DNA of 34,572 bases, taken from positions 1 to 34,572 of the forward strand of contig JACOTG010000260.1 of NCBI GenBank assembly GCA_016178505.1. The letters are read 5' to 3'. The position numbers were made by a program, and so were the translations under genes. The notes beneath the pieces were generated by a model. That model did not search any database. It was not told where the DNA came from and saw nothing but the letters and a program-made list of their open reading frames with translations. Source of the DNA: Planctomycetota bacterium (GTDB taxonomy: Bacteria > Planctomycetota > JACOTG01). The first letter of the stretch is position 1. Each line of letters starts with the position of its first letter. Below, in pieces: positions 1 through 6,993 of this stretch.

Positions 1-356
1 CCCTTCGGCGCGAAGGTGAACGGATCGGCCTCCCACGCCGCGTATTCGTTCGCAAATTGCTTCTCGACGTCGGCGCGGCGCAGGCCCTCCCAGTGTCCGT
101 GATCGATCTCCTTCAGGCCGTCGCGCGTGACGGGCACGAGCCCGTGCGGCTTTGCGATGATCGTCGCCGTGTCGACCGTTCGCTTCATCGGGCTCGCGTA
201 GACCGCGGCGATCTCGTCTTCGGCCAGTCGATCGGCGAGTCGAGACGCTTGCGCCCGCCCTTCGTCGGACAAGTCGACGTTCGTCGATCCGGCGAAACAG
301 TCCTCGGCGCTGAGCTTCGTGGCGCCGTGGCGTACCAAGTAGACACGCGTGCTCAT
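1..356 (-). CDS. Histidine phosphatase (phosphoglycerate mutase-like) family protein, partial
   Basis: Reading the minus strand from the ATG at 356-354 gives 118 residues that run off the window edge. The start is MSTRVYLVRHGAT, with the catalytic RHG signature at residues 9-11. Further family landmarks follow in order: LSDEGRAQA, then VYASPMKRTVDTA (the SP.xRT motif), then LKEIDHGHWEGL. Members transfer a phosphate through the first His of RHG; substrates range from sugar phosphates to cobalamin precursors and cannot be told from this part. An SD-like GAGGAACGA lies just upstream of the ATG. The second catalytic His and the C-terminus are outside the window. No signal peptide is seen, so it is probably cytoplasmic. 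Divergent from the next gene. Confidence 0.9.
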   Translation of the reverse strand, partial: MSTRVYLVRHGATKLSAEDCFAGSTNVDLSDEGRAQASRLADRLAEDEIAAVYASPMKRTVDTATIIAKPHGLVPVTRDGLKEIDHGHWEGLRRADVEKQFANEYAAWEADPFTFAPK

Positions 357-372
357 TCTCGTTCCTCGCTCG

Positions 373-391
373 TCGATCGTTTTTTGATCGA
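373..391. promoter_or_regulatory. Short dyad with T-rich loop between divergent genes
   Basis: TCGATC (373-378) and GATCGA (386-391) form a perfect inverted repeat around a T-rich centre, in the 190-base gap between the divergent phosphatase and the secreted-protein gene. It could be an operator or a small hairpin. No function can be assigned from sequence alone, and a 6-base GATC-rich dyad may be chance in this genome. Confidence 0.25.
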
Positions 392-546
392 ACCCGGGAA
401 ATCCGGGGCTTCCAGCCCGCCCATGGCGTTGACCCGTCCGCAGTCGAGGCCCTATGATGCACGCCAGTCGGAGATCGATCCAGGGGACAAATCGGGTAGA
501 TCCAGGCACGAGGCCCATGCGCGCTAGCCTCGAGGGAGAGATGGTC

Positions 547-1479
547 ATGAAGCTTTCTCGTGTGATCGTTCGATTGACGAGTCTTGGTCTTGCGTCGGCC
601 GCCCTCGGAATCGCAGCACCCGCAGCGATCGCACAGTGCGACTTGGCGCTCGTCAACAACGTGTCGACGCACATGGACGTCGACTACGATCCTCGCGATC
701 TCGGCGTCGACGCCGGACCGGGCCGCCCGGGACAGGACGTCACGCTGATCATCCCGATTCGCAATGCGGGGAGTTTTCCGATCGTCGAAGCTCGATTGTT
801 CATCGTGGTCTCGAACGCGAACTGCACGGTCAGCGGACCGATCGAGCTGACGGACTTCGACGACGCGCTCGCGGGCGACCAATCGCTCGCGCAAAGTCGA
901 ACGTACCTGGTGCGGACGCAGCTCCCTTCGGATGCGCTGTCGTGCTGCGGAACGTACACCATCGAGGTGACGAACGACGGCGACGCGCTGCGCTGCTTCA
1001 ACGGCGCCATTCGCGTGAACGGCGACGGCAACGCGTCGAACGATACGCTCATCGATCGACCCGACGCCGACGGCGCGCCGGACGACCAGTTCTCGCCGGA
1101 CCTGCTCGTCATCGATCCGGTCACCGTCTCGCTCAGTATCCCCGCCGCATCGCAAACGATCGAAGACCCGGCGACCGAGCCGCTCTTCGTCGACGCGACG
1201 CTCGTCAGCTCGGGACCGACTCCCGTCACCGGCACGTTCTTCTTCGACATCGTCCGCGCGGCGGACACGACAAACGTCGTGATCGCGAACATCGTGCCGC
1301 CCGTTCGGCGGCGATTCGACACGATCAACCGGACGCTGCGCGTTCGGATCTCGTTGAACGGCGTTGGACCGCTCCCGCAAGTCCCGTTGAAGCTGGCGGT
1401 GCGGTTCGGACGTCAGGACTCGGCGGCGACGTGCGGCATCAGCCTCACGACGCAGTCGTTCCGCATCACTCCGCCTTGA
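547..1479 (+). CDS. Secreted protein of unknown function with CARDB-like beta-sandwich region
   Basis: 310 residues from ATG 547. GGGAG at 534-538 sits 8 bases before this ATG; an ATG at 541 in the same frame is too close to that SD. The N-terminus (MKLSRVIVRLTSLGLASAAL, then GIAAPAAIAQ) is a Sec signal peptide with likely cleavage after AIA. The mature part is Asp- and Val-rich and reads as extended strands. The segment around IPIRNAGSFPIVEARLFIVV resembles CARDB/Ig-like domains that sit between repeats in cell-surface proteins. Several Cys (CSVSG-type, SCCG, RCF, TCG) suggest disulphides. No enzyme motif is visible. The gene overlaps the convergent ceramidase-like gene by 14 bases. I do not recognise a named family. 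Confidence 0.8.
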   Translation: MKLSRVIVRLTSLGLASAALGIAAPAAIAQCDLALVNNVSTHMDVDYDPRDLGVDAGPGRPGQDVTLIIPIRNAGSFPIVEARLFIVVSNANCTVSGPIELTDFDDALAGDQSLAQSRTYLVRTQLPSDALSCCGTYTIEVTNDGDALRCFNGAIRVNGDGNASNDTLIDRPDADGAPDDQFSPDLLVIDPVTVSLSIPAASQTIEDPATEPLFVDATLVSSGPTPVTGTFFFDIVRAADTTNVVIANIVPPVRRRFDTINRTLRVRISLNGVGPLPQVPLKLAVRFGRQDSAATCGISLTTQSFRITPP

Positions 1480-2125
1480 CCCGGCGGCGGCACGCGAAGA
1501 GGCGATAGACACACCACGCGCTCGCGGCCGCCGCGAGGTGCTTCAGCGTATGGCCGCTGACGACGTGGCCGAGTTCGAAGATCTCACGGTCGAGGAGTTC
1601 GAAGCCCTTCGCGATCACGTAGGCGCCCAGCGCCGCGACGAGGTAGCCGGCGCTCGAGTAGCGGCCGCGGCGAATCGCGAGCATCGCCGGAAACGCGGCG
1701 AGCGGCCCGTACTGCACGACGGCGTACGGCCAGATGATCCCCGTGAGCCGCCACAAGACCACGCTCGCCACGCCGAGCACGACCAGTGGCGCGAACAGGA
1801 TGCGGCCGGCGCGTTCGCTCACGCGGTCCCCCACCACCAGCGCGACGAGCGACGTGAAGACCAGGGTCATCGGCAGACGATCCCAGACGAGACGGTCGTT
1901 CGACGGCTGCAGGTGAAAGTAGGCCGATCCGAACGCAACCAGCGTGACGCCTGCGAAGAGCACCGCGGCCGCGACGCGCTCCCATCGTGTCTCGAACGAT
2001 TCCGCTTTTCCGCGCGCCACGCTCCCGAGTCCGAGCGCGCCGACGAAAAGGAACGGCACGTTCGACACGACGTCGAAGAAGTAGGGCACTCCGAAAACGA
2101 CGCGCGAGTCCACGTACGATTCCAC
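1466..2125 (-). CDS. Alkaline ceramidase-like (CREST superfamily) integral membrane protein
   Basis: 219 residues from a GTG start; no clear SD, so the start is tentative. Six to seven hydrophobic segments span the whole length. Family signatures: FGVPYFFDVVSNVPFLFVG near the N-terminus; GSAYFHLQPSNDRLVWDRLP (residues ~64-83), holding the conserved Ser/His and Asp; and SGHTLKHLAAA near the C-terminus with the two further His. In alkaline ceramidases and other CREST membrane hydrolases these His/Asp residues bind the catalytic zinc. The bacterial relatives are mostly unstudied; the substrate could be a ceramide-like or other lipid amide. It stands alone on its strand, convergent with the secreted protein gene. 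Confidence 0.8.
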   Translation of the reverse strand: MESYVDSRVVFGVPYFFDVVSNVPFLFVGALGLGSVARGKAESFETRWERVAAAVLFAGVTLVAFGSAYFHLQPSNDRLVWDRLPMTLVFTSLVALVVGDRVSERAGRILFAPLVVLGVASVVLWRLTGIIWPYAVVQYGPLAAFPAMLAIRRGRYSSAGYLVAALGAYVIAKGFELLDREIFELGHVVSGHTLKHLAAAASAWCVYRLFACRRRVKAE

Positions 2126-2310
2126 GAGGGAATTCTAGCGACGACTCTCGTCGTGCGCCGACGATCGCTCGCCCGCAAATCGACGATGGGCACCTGACGG
2201 TGCGCCCCTGTCGCGAAGTAGAATCGCTGCCGATGGAACGCCAAACGCGACAACGACGAAAATCCGAGCCGGGACGCGCATGGCGAAGCGCCGAGGCGTT
2301 CGGATGCGAC

Positions 2311-2433
2311 ATGTCTCTCATCGAAGTGTCCCTGCGGTTGTCGCCTGCGGAGCGAATTCGCCAACACACTCTGGCGTTGAACACCGCGCTCGAACTGCGC
2401 CACGCAATGGAGCGCAAGCGTGCAGGATTCTGA
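2311..2433 (+). CDS. Small protein overlapping the nucleotidyltransferase gene (possible partner)
   Basis: A 40-residue reading frame from ATG 2311 (MSLIEVSLRLSPAERIRQHT onward), predicted helical and charged, ending 14 bases inside the following nucleotidyltransferase gene. The overlap implies translational coupling. An upstream in-frame ATG at 2233 would give 66 residues; neither start has a strong SD. Small genes placed this way before MNT-type genes are common in toxin-antitoxin or similar two-gene modules, so it may be a partner of the next protein. That is inference; no known antitoxin motif is seen. Confidence 0.55.
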   Translation: MSLIEVSLRLSPAERIRQHTLALNTALELRHAMERKRAGF

Positions 2434-2896
2434 AGGCTTACTGGCACGGCTCACTCGCGGTCGAGTCGAGTTCGTCGTGATCGGCGGATTCGCGGCAATC
2501 GCTCATGGGTCGACGATCCTGACCAGAGACCTCGACATCTGCTGCTCCCTCGATCCGGACAATTTGATGCGACTCCAGGCGGCCCTTGCCGACGTCCATC
2601 CGACCCATCGGACGACGCGAATTCGACCTCCGCTGCACCTTACGCCGGAGTCCGCTCGAACCTGGAAGAATCTCTATCTCGAAACCTCGATTGGCCAGAT
2701 CGACTGTCTCGGGAACGTCGAGGGAATCGGAAGCTACGAACAGGTGAAGGCGCGGAGCATCGAGCTGAATCTGCCGGCCGGCTCCTGTCACGTGCTCGAC
2801 CTCGACGCGCTCATCGAGTCGAAGGAAGCCATCGGGCACGAAAAGGACCGAGAAGCCATTTTGCAACTCAAGGCGATTCGCGAGCGACTGCGGTGA
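2420..2896 (+). CDS. MNT/AbiEii-like nucleotidyltransferase domain protein
   Basis: 158 residues from GTG 2420, with GGAG at 2409-2412 seven bases upstream. Pol-beta-type nucleotidyltransferase signature: VIGGFAAIAHGS (residues ~20-31), then TRDLDIC holding the metal-binding Asp pair D37/D39, and a third acidic position in GQIDCL. This is a minimal fold with a short helical C-terminal tail (KEAIGHEKDREAILQLKAI), typical of stand-alone MNT or AbiEii-related proteins. Known relatives add nucleotides to proteins or tRNA, and several act as antitoxins or toxins in two-gene systems. It overlaps the 40-residue gene before it by 14 bases. The reaction and target are unknown here; a HEPN partner is not present next to it. 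Confidence 0.8.
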   Translation: MQDSEGLLARLTRGRVEFVVIGGFAAIAHGSTILTRDLDICCSLDPDNLMRLQAALADVHPTHRTTRIRPPLHLTPESARTWKNLYLETSIGQIDCLGNVEGIGSYEQVKARSIELNLPAGSCHVLDLDALIESKEAIGHEKDREAILQLKAIRERLR

Positions 2897-3054
2897 CGTA
2901 ACCCAGTCGTCACGCGGAATGACGCGTAACGAGCCTGGCTCATTCGTTCCGAAATTTCTCCCACTCGTCGACGAAGGGCGTCCATCGACGTGCGGGAGGG
3001 CGAGCGATTCGATCGGCACACGACGTCCTTCGAGCGCGACGACGACGACTCTGC

Positions 3055-3810
3055 TCAACGCGCGGCGCTGGATCCATCCACGCCGAGCGCCGACTCCAGT
3101 CGTGCGATGCGTGCCTCGAGTGCGGCGATGCGATCGCGAAGCGCGGAGACGTCGTCTCCTCCGGTCGGGCGCGGCGCGCTCGGCGGCTGCGGCGCACTCG
3201 TCAGCTGCACCGCTCGAGACGGCGCGGGGCTCGCTTCGATTGAGGAAAGCGAAGCGTGCTCGTCGGACAGGAGGCGCGAGAGTTCGGCGTCGAGGTAGAG
3301 GTTGTGCGTGACGCGCACGCCGCGCACCGTGCCCTCCGGCGTCAAGCGCAACACGAGCGGCGGCACGTGCGCGCGAAGCTTCGTGAGAATCGCGTCGAGC
3401 GCGGCGAGGTCGGCGATCGGCCGCATGCGGCTCGCGCGTCCGCGAAGATCGCCGACGCTCTGAACGCCGCGCAGAAGCAGCTCGCCGAGCACCGCCATCT
3501 CGACGGCATCGAGCCCTTGCGCACGCCCGAAGTCCTGCTTCCACCGCGCTGCGCGGCCCGTCCACGGCGTGCCCGATTCGACGATCCCCTTCTCGCGCAG
3601 CGACTCGAGCGTCGCCTCGACGTCTTCGTCGGTGTAGTGCGTGAGCGGATCGCGGTTGTTCTTCTGGTTGCAACCCGAGACGAGCGCGTTCGCCGTCATC
3701 GGATAGTACTCGGGTGTCGTGAGCGCCTTCTCGATGAGCACGCCGAGCACGCGCCGCTCTTTGGCGTCGAGCTGGACGCGCGCCGTCGGCGCTTTCGCTT
3801 CCTCGGTCAT
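3055..3810 (-). CDS. yceH: YceH family protein (DUF480/UPF0502)
   Basis: 251 residues from ATG 3810, with a strong SD GGAGGTGA seven bases upstream. The N-terminal two-thirds match the YceH family closely: LDAKERRVLGVLIEKALTTP, PMTANALVSGCNQKNNRDP, then LLRGVQSVGDLRGRASRM. The family folds as two winged-helix domains and its role is not established. Beyond residue ~215 there is a coiled-coil tail (SALRDRIAALEARIARLESA), a common YceH feature. The protein is probably cytoplasmic. It is the last gene of a minus-strand run behind the FG-GAP genes, but a hairpin separates it from them. A decayed copy of its start lies at 9275-9319. Confidence 0.93.
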   Translation of the reverse strand: MTEEAKAPTARVQLDAKERRVLGVLIEKALTTPEYYPMTANALVSGCNQKNNRDPLTHYTDEDVEATLESLREKGIVESGTPWTGRAARWKQDFGRAQGLDAVEMAVLGELLLRGVQSVGDLRGRASRMRPIADLAALDAILTKLRAHVPPLVLRLTPEGTVRGVRVTHNLYLDAELSRLLSDEHASLSSIEASPAPSRAVQLTSAPQPPSAPRPTGGDDVSALRDRIAALEARIARLESALGVDGSSAAR

Positions 3811-3823
3811 CGGCCGTTCACCT

Positions 3824-3855
3824 CCGAGGCGAGCGAGACTCGAGCGTCGCCTCGG
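3824..3855 (-). promoter_or_regulatory. Hairpin between FG-GAP gene and yceH, touching the yceH ribosome binding site
   Basis: CCGAGGCGA (3824-3832) and TCGCCTCGG (3847-3855) are perfect 9-base arms with a 14-base loop. On the minus strand the 3' arm ends in GG that forms the first two bases of the yceH SD (GGAGGTGA). There is no U-tract, so it is not a classical terminator; it could attenuate transcription from the FG-GAP genes or hold down yceH translation. Confidence 0.55.
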
Positions 3856-3864
3856 CGGCAGAAG

Positions 3865-4338
3865 TTACCGTCTCACGAGCTTCAAGACGAGACCGTTCGT
3901 GACGCTCGCAGTCACCGATCCGGCGGATCCCGCGTCCTCAATGATCCCTTGCAGGGTAAAGGTCGTCGGGGCGTCGGCGCCCGGAAGCGTCCTGACGAAC
4001 GGAGCAGGGCTCGACGGCAGGAGCGGCGTGCCGGTCCGTCCGTCGCGGCCGGCGCTGCTGAGAACGAGCCGCGTCCGACCCGCGTCTCGCGACAGCCCGG
4101 GAACCCGCATCGCGATCGTGCCGATCCCGAATGGAAGCGTCGTCAGCGATTGCGACGTCGGCTCACCCGGCATCGCGCACAAGATGAAGCGCGCGGCGCT
4201 CGGGCCGGCGGGAGGCGCGTCGATCGACAGGGTGACGGGTTCGTGAACCAGCACGCGCAATCGTCGCTCGGAGTCGCCCGCTGAGCCGTTCACGCGCAAG
4301 ACGTCTGCGATCGGCCCGCGGCCCGCGTTCACCGTGCC
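3865..4338 (-). repeat. C-terminal module, copy 1 (shared with the PD40 propeller protein)
   Basis: This 474-base segment encodes the final 157 residues of the 893-residue FG-GAP protein. It aligns with the last 474 bases of the gene at 17424-19481: VNAGRG, then xVLxxN...GD, then GEPT, then LP.G.G, then QGxIEDxxS and finally VTNxxVLxxV before the stop. The two parent proteins have unrelated propellers, so the module is mobile between architectures. I know of no named domain for it. Confidence 0.75.
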
Positions 4339-6546
4339 CGTCCGCGCTCGGGATTCCATGAGGAGGTTTGGAATGATGCCGAACTTCGGATCCGCGTATT
4401 GGACGAAGACGTCGAGGTCGCCGTCGCCATCGAAATCGGCGAGGACGCCGCCGCCGGTGAGCCCGGTTCCGATCAGCTCCCCGTCGGTCGTGAAGTGTCC
4501 GGTGCCGTCGTTCCAGAAGATCTGGAAGAAGTCGTTTCCGCCGCCGCCAACGAGGTCGATGTCGCCGTCCCCGTCGACGTCGCCCGCGCTGATGAGGTTC
4601 GTTCCGTACGTCGGCAACGTCTGCACGATCTGGAGAAACGTCGGTGAGCGGCGCAGCGATACGTCGATCCCCCACGGCCGGCCGTCGTGTCCGATCGCCA
4701 TGTCGAGAAGGCCGTCGCCGTTGAAGTCCGCCATCGCCATCCCGCTCGGGTTTCCGAGAGCGGGGAGCGACTGAGTTCCCGCGAAGCCGCCGCGGCCGTC
4801 GCCGAGAAACGCCACGGCTTGCTCGTACAGCATCGCGACGAAGTCGATGTAGCCGTCGCCGTTCACGTCTGTGAAGCCCGTTTGTCTCGCGCCGTGACTC
4901 GACGTCACGAGGGACGCCGCGTCAGTGAAGTGACCCGTACCGTCGCCGAGAAGCGTCTTGAACGCGAGCGTGGGAAGCGGCCCGACGAATCCGCCCGCGA
5001 CGATGTCGAGGTGCCCGTCCCCGTCGAGATCGGCCGAGTCGTAGGTGCCGTGTGTCACATCCGACGGGTGTAAAGGGCCGAGTCGGAAGACGCCGTGGCC
5101 ATCGCCGAGGCAAACCTGGAAGCCGATCGCGGAGCCGTCGGCGCGTACGGTCGTGCAGATGAAATCGAGATGTCCATCCTCGTCGAAGTCGCCGACGAGG
5201 CCGCGCCACCCGGGTCGGCCCACGTGAAGGCGGGTCTCGGGAACCGTCAACCCCACGCCGCGTCGGCCTTGCAGGAATTGGAGGTCGCCCGAGCTGTCGA
5301 TGTGGAGGAGATCGTCGATCCCGTCTTCGTTGAAGTCGGCGATCCCGTAGCTGCCCGAGGAGCCGGCGCGTGGAACCACGATCGGGCCTGGAAAATGCCC
5401 GCGGCCGTCGCCGAGAAGCAGCGCGATGTCTTGCCCTTGCGAGCCTCCCCACACGACGTCGAGGTGGCCGTCCTCGTCGAAGTCACCGACGGTGACGCAC
5501 GACGTGTCGCGAGCGGACGGATACTGCCCGAAATGAACGAGGAATCCTGCACCATCATTCAGGAAAACAAACGTCTCGTCGAATGGCGTGCGGCCCGTGA
5601 CGACGTCTGGAAAACCGTCTTCGTCGAAATCGCCCGTGGCCCCGAGGAAAGCTGAAGTCTCTCCCGTCAGTCGCGGCGGCTCAAGTGAACCGTGCCCGTC
5701 GTTCCGAAAGATCGCGAAGCGTCGATCGGCACTCGCTCCGACGTCGAGGAACCCGTCGCGGTCGAAGTCCTCGAAGAAAATCGCCGTCGGGACATCGCCC
5801 CCGACTCCGATCGGGTGGATTTCCGGGGGAAGGAAGGTGCCATCGCCCACGCCGCGAACGAGCGCAATCGCCGGCGCAAAGGGGTCCGAGTAGGAAATGA
5901 CCAGGTCGGGGTGTCCGTCGCCATCGAGATCGGCTCCCGCACACGCACCTGCGGTAAACGGGAGCGGGTACGTGGTCGATCGAAACGTGCCGTCGCCGTT
6001 CCCAAGCGCGATCGACATCACGCCTTCGGTCCAGTAGGTCACCGCGAGGTCGACGATGCCGTCTTCGTTCCAGTCTCCCGCAGTGAGTTCGCCAAGCGTA
6101 TGCGGTCCGAGCCTCAACAGCGGAAGCAGAGTGAACGCACCATGCCCGTCGCCGAGCGCGATGAGCAAATCGACGAATGTCTGCTGGCACGTCGTCGTAC
6201 AGGTCCGAAGCAAGAATGCCAAGTCGAGATGACCATCTCCGTCAAAGTCGTTTACGCAAGGCCCAGCGGCACCGACCGCGATCGAGAACAACACGTGATG
6301 TGAAAAATGACCGGCGCCATCGCCCACAAAGAGCCCTGCCACATGCGGTGGATTATTACCGGTGTCCTCGAGCGTCACGACGTCGAGGTGATCGTCCTCG
6401 TTGAAGTCGCCGGTCCGCATTCCATTGAGGTATGTGCCGCGAGTCAGAAAGTGACGGCTCGATCCGAATGGGGTCTGCGCAGAAACCGGATGGGTAGAGA
6501 TCATCCAAGCAGACCCGATCAAGAGCGTCACAAGCGTGCAGCGCAT
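3865..6546 (-). CDS. Secreted FG-GAP/VCBS repeat protein with 14 Ca-binding motifs and a C-terminal module
   Basis: 893 residues from ATG 6546, with GAGG seven bases upstream. The signal peptide ends at THPVSAQ. The body contains 14 copies of a D-x-[DN]-x-D-G loop followed by a hydrophobic strand (for example DFDEDGHLDVVWGG, DLDGDGHLDIVAGG, DVDGDGDIDLVGGG), the calcium-binding signature of FG-GAP beta-propeller blades. Fourteen equals two seven-bladed propellers. Such proteins act outside the cell in adhesion or carbohydrate binding; none here shows an enzyme motif. The last ~157 residues (from GTVNAGRG) form a separate module shared with the PD40 gene at 17424-19481. The upstream split FG-GAP gene is 12 bases away, so the two are probably co-transcribed. 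Confidence 0.9.
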   Translation of the reverse strand: MRCTLVTLLIGSAWMISTHPVSAQTPFGSSRHFLTRGTYLNGMRTGDFNEDDHLDVVTLEDTGNNPPHVAGLFVGDGAGHFSHHVLFSIAVGAAGPCVNDFDGDGHLDLAFLLRTCTTTCQQTFVDLLIALGDGHGAFTLLPLLRLGPHTLGELTAGDWNEDGIVDLAVTYWTEGVMSIALGNGDGTFRSTTYPLPFTAGACAGADLDGDGHPDLVISYSDPFAPAIALVRGVGDGTFLPPEIHPIGVGGDVPTAIFFEDFDRDGFLDVGASADRRFAIFRNDGHGSLEPPRLTGETSAFLGATGDFDEDGFPDVVTGRTPFDETFVFLNDGAGFLVHFGQYPSARDTSCVTVGDFDEDGHLDVVWGGSQGQDIALLLGDGRGHFPGPIVVPRAGSSGSYGIADFNEDGIDDLLHIDSSGDLQFLQGRRGVGLTVPETRLHVGRPGWRGLVGDFDEDGHLDFICTTVRADGSAIGFQVCLGDGHGVFRLGPLHPSDVTHGTYDSADLDGDGHLDIVAGGFVGPLPTLAFKTLLGDGTGHFTDAASLVTSSHGARQTGFTDVNGDGYIDFVAMLYEQAVAFLGDGRGGFAGTQSLPALGNPSGMAMADFNGDGLLDMAIGHDGRPWGIDVSLRRSPTFLQIVQTLPTYGTNLISAGDVDGDGDIDLVGGGGNDFFQIFWNDGTGHFTTDGELIGTGLTGGGVLADFDGDGDLDVFVQYADPKFGIIPNLLMESRARTGTVNAGRGPIADVLRVNGSAGDSERRLRVLVHEPVTLSIDAPPAGPSAARFILCAMPGEPTSQSLTTLPFGIGTIAMRVPGLSRDAGRTRLVLSSAGRDGRTGTPLLPSSPAPFVRTLPGADAPTTFTLQGIIEDAGSAGSVTASVTNGLVLKLVRR

Positions 6547-6558
6547 GTCAATGCCTCG

Positions 6559-6993
6559 TCACAGCCGATTCAACAGGACAGATAGATCACGACCTTCGTC
6601 TTTGTTGACGACGATGATATCCGGTTTCGAATCCCCGTTGAAGTCGCCGATTCCCAAGTGATACGCGTTGTCTCCCGCGCCGAAAAACTGAGCGGCTTGA
6701 AACGTACCAGCGCCACCACCAAAGAAGACCGCTACATCATAGGACGCTACGTTCACGGCGACGATGTCTAGGATCCCGTCTCGGTTGAGGTCGGTGATCT
6801 GAGCGTCGATGGGACCGATGCCGGCGCGCAGGTACGTCGTGCGGTTTGCAATGAAGTGACCGGTGCCGTCGCCGAAGAAGATCACCACATTGTCCGTTCT
6901 ATCCGCCGCGAGGACGATGTCGACATTTCCGTCGCCGTCGAGATCGGCGGCCGCAGCGCGACGCGGCACCGCAGCTCCGGGACCGACGCTCAC
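6559..6993 (-). CDS. C-terminal part of a split FG-GAP protein (probable frameshift)
   Basis: 144 residues with three FG-GAP motifs (DLDGDGNVDIVLA, DLNRDGILDIVAV, DFNGDSKPDIIVV) but no signal peptide of its own. It begins with a GTG that overlaps the stop of the preceding FG-GAP gene as GTGA. The sequence flows straight on from the upstream protein: LSVLLNLGGPHPMFSTLRR is followed by VSVGPGAAVPRRAAAADLDG, which is normal inter-blade spacing. The simplest reading is one ~860-residue gene broken by a one-base shift near 6990, either a real mutation, a sequencing error or programmed frameshifting. Translational coupling of two separate subunits is less likely. Confidence 0.75.
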   Translation of the reverse strand: MSVGPGAAVPRRAAAADLDGDGNVDIVLAADRTDNVVIFFGDGTGHFIANRTTYLRAGIGPIDAQITDLNRDGILDIVAVNVASYDVAVFFGGGAGTFQAAQFFGAGDNAYHLGIGDFNGDSKPDIIVVNKDEGRDLSVLLNRL

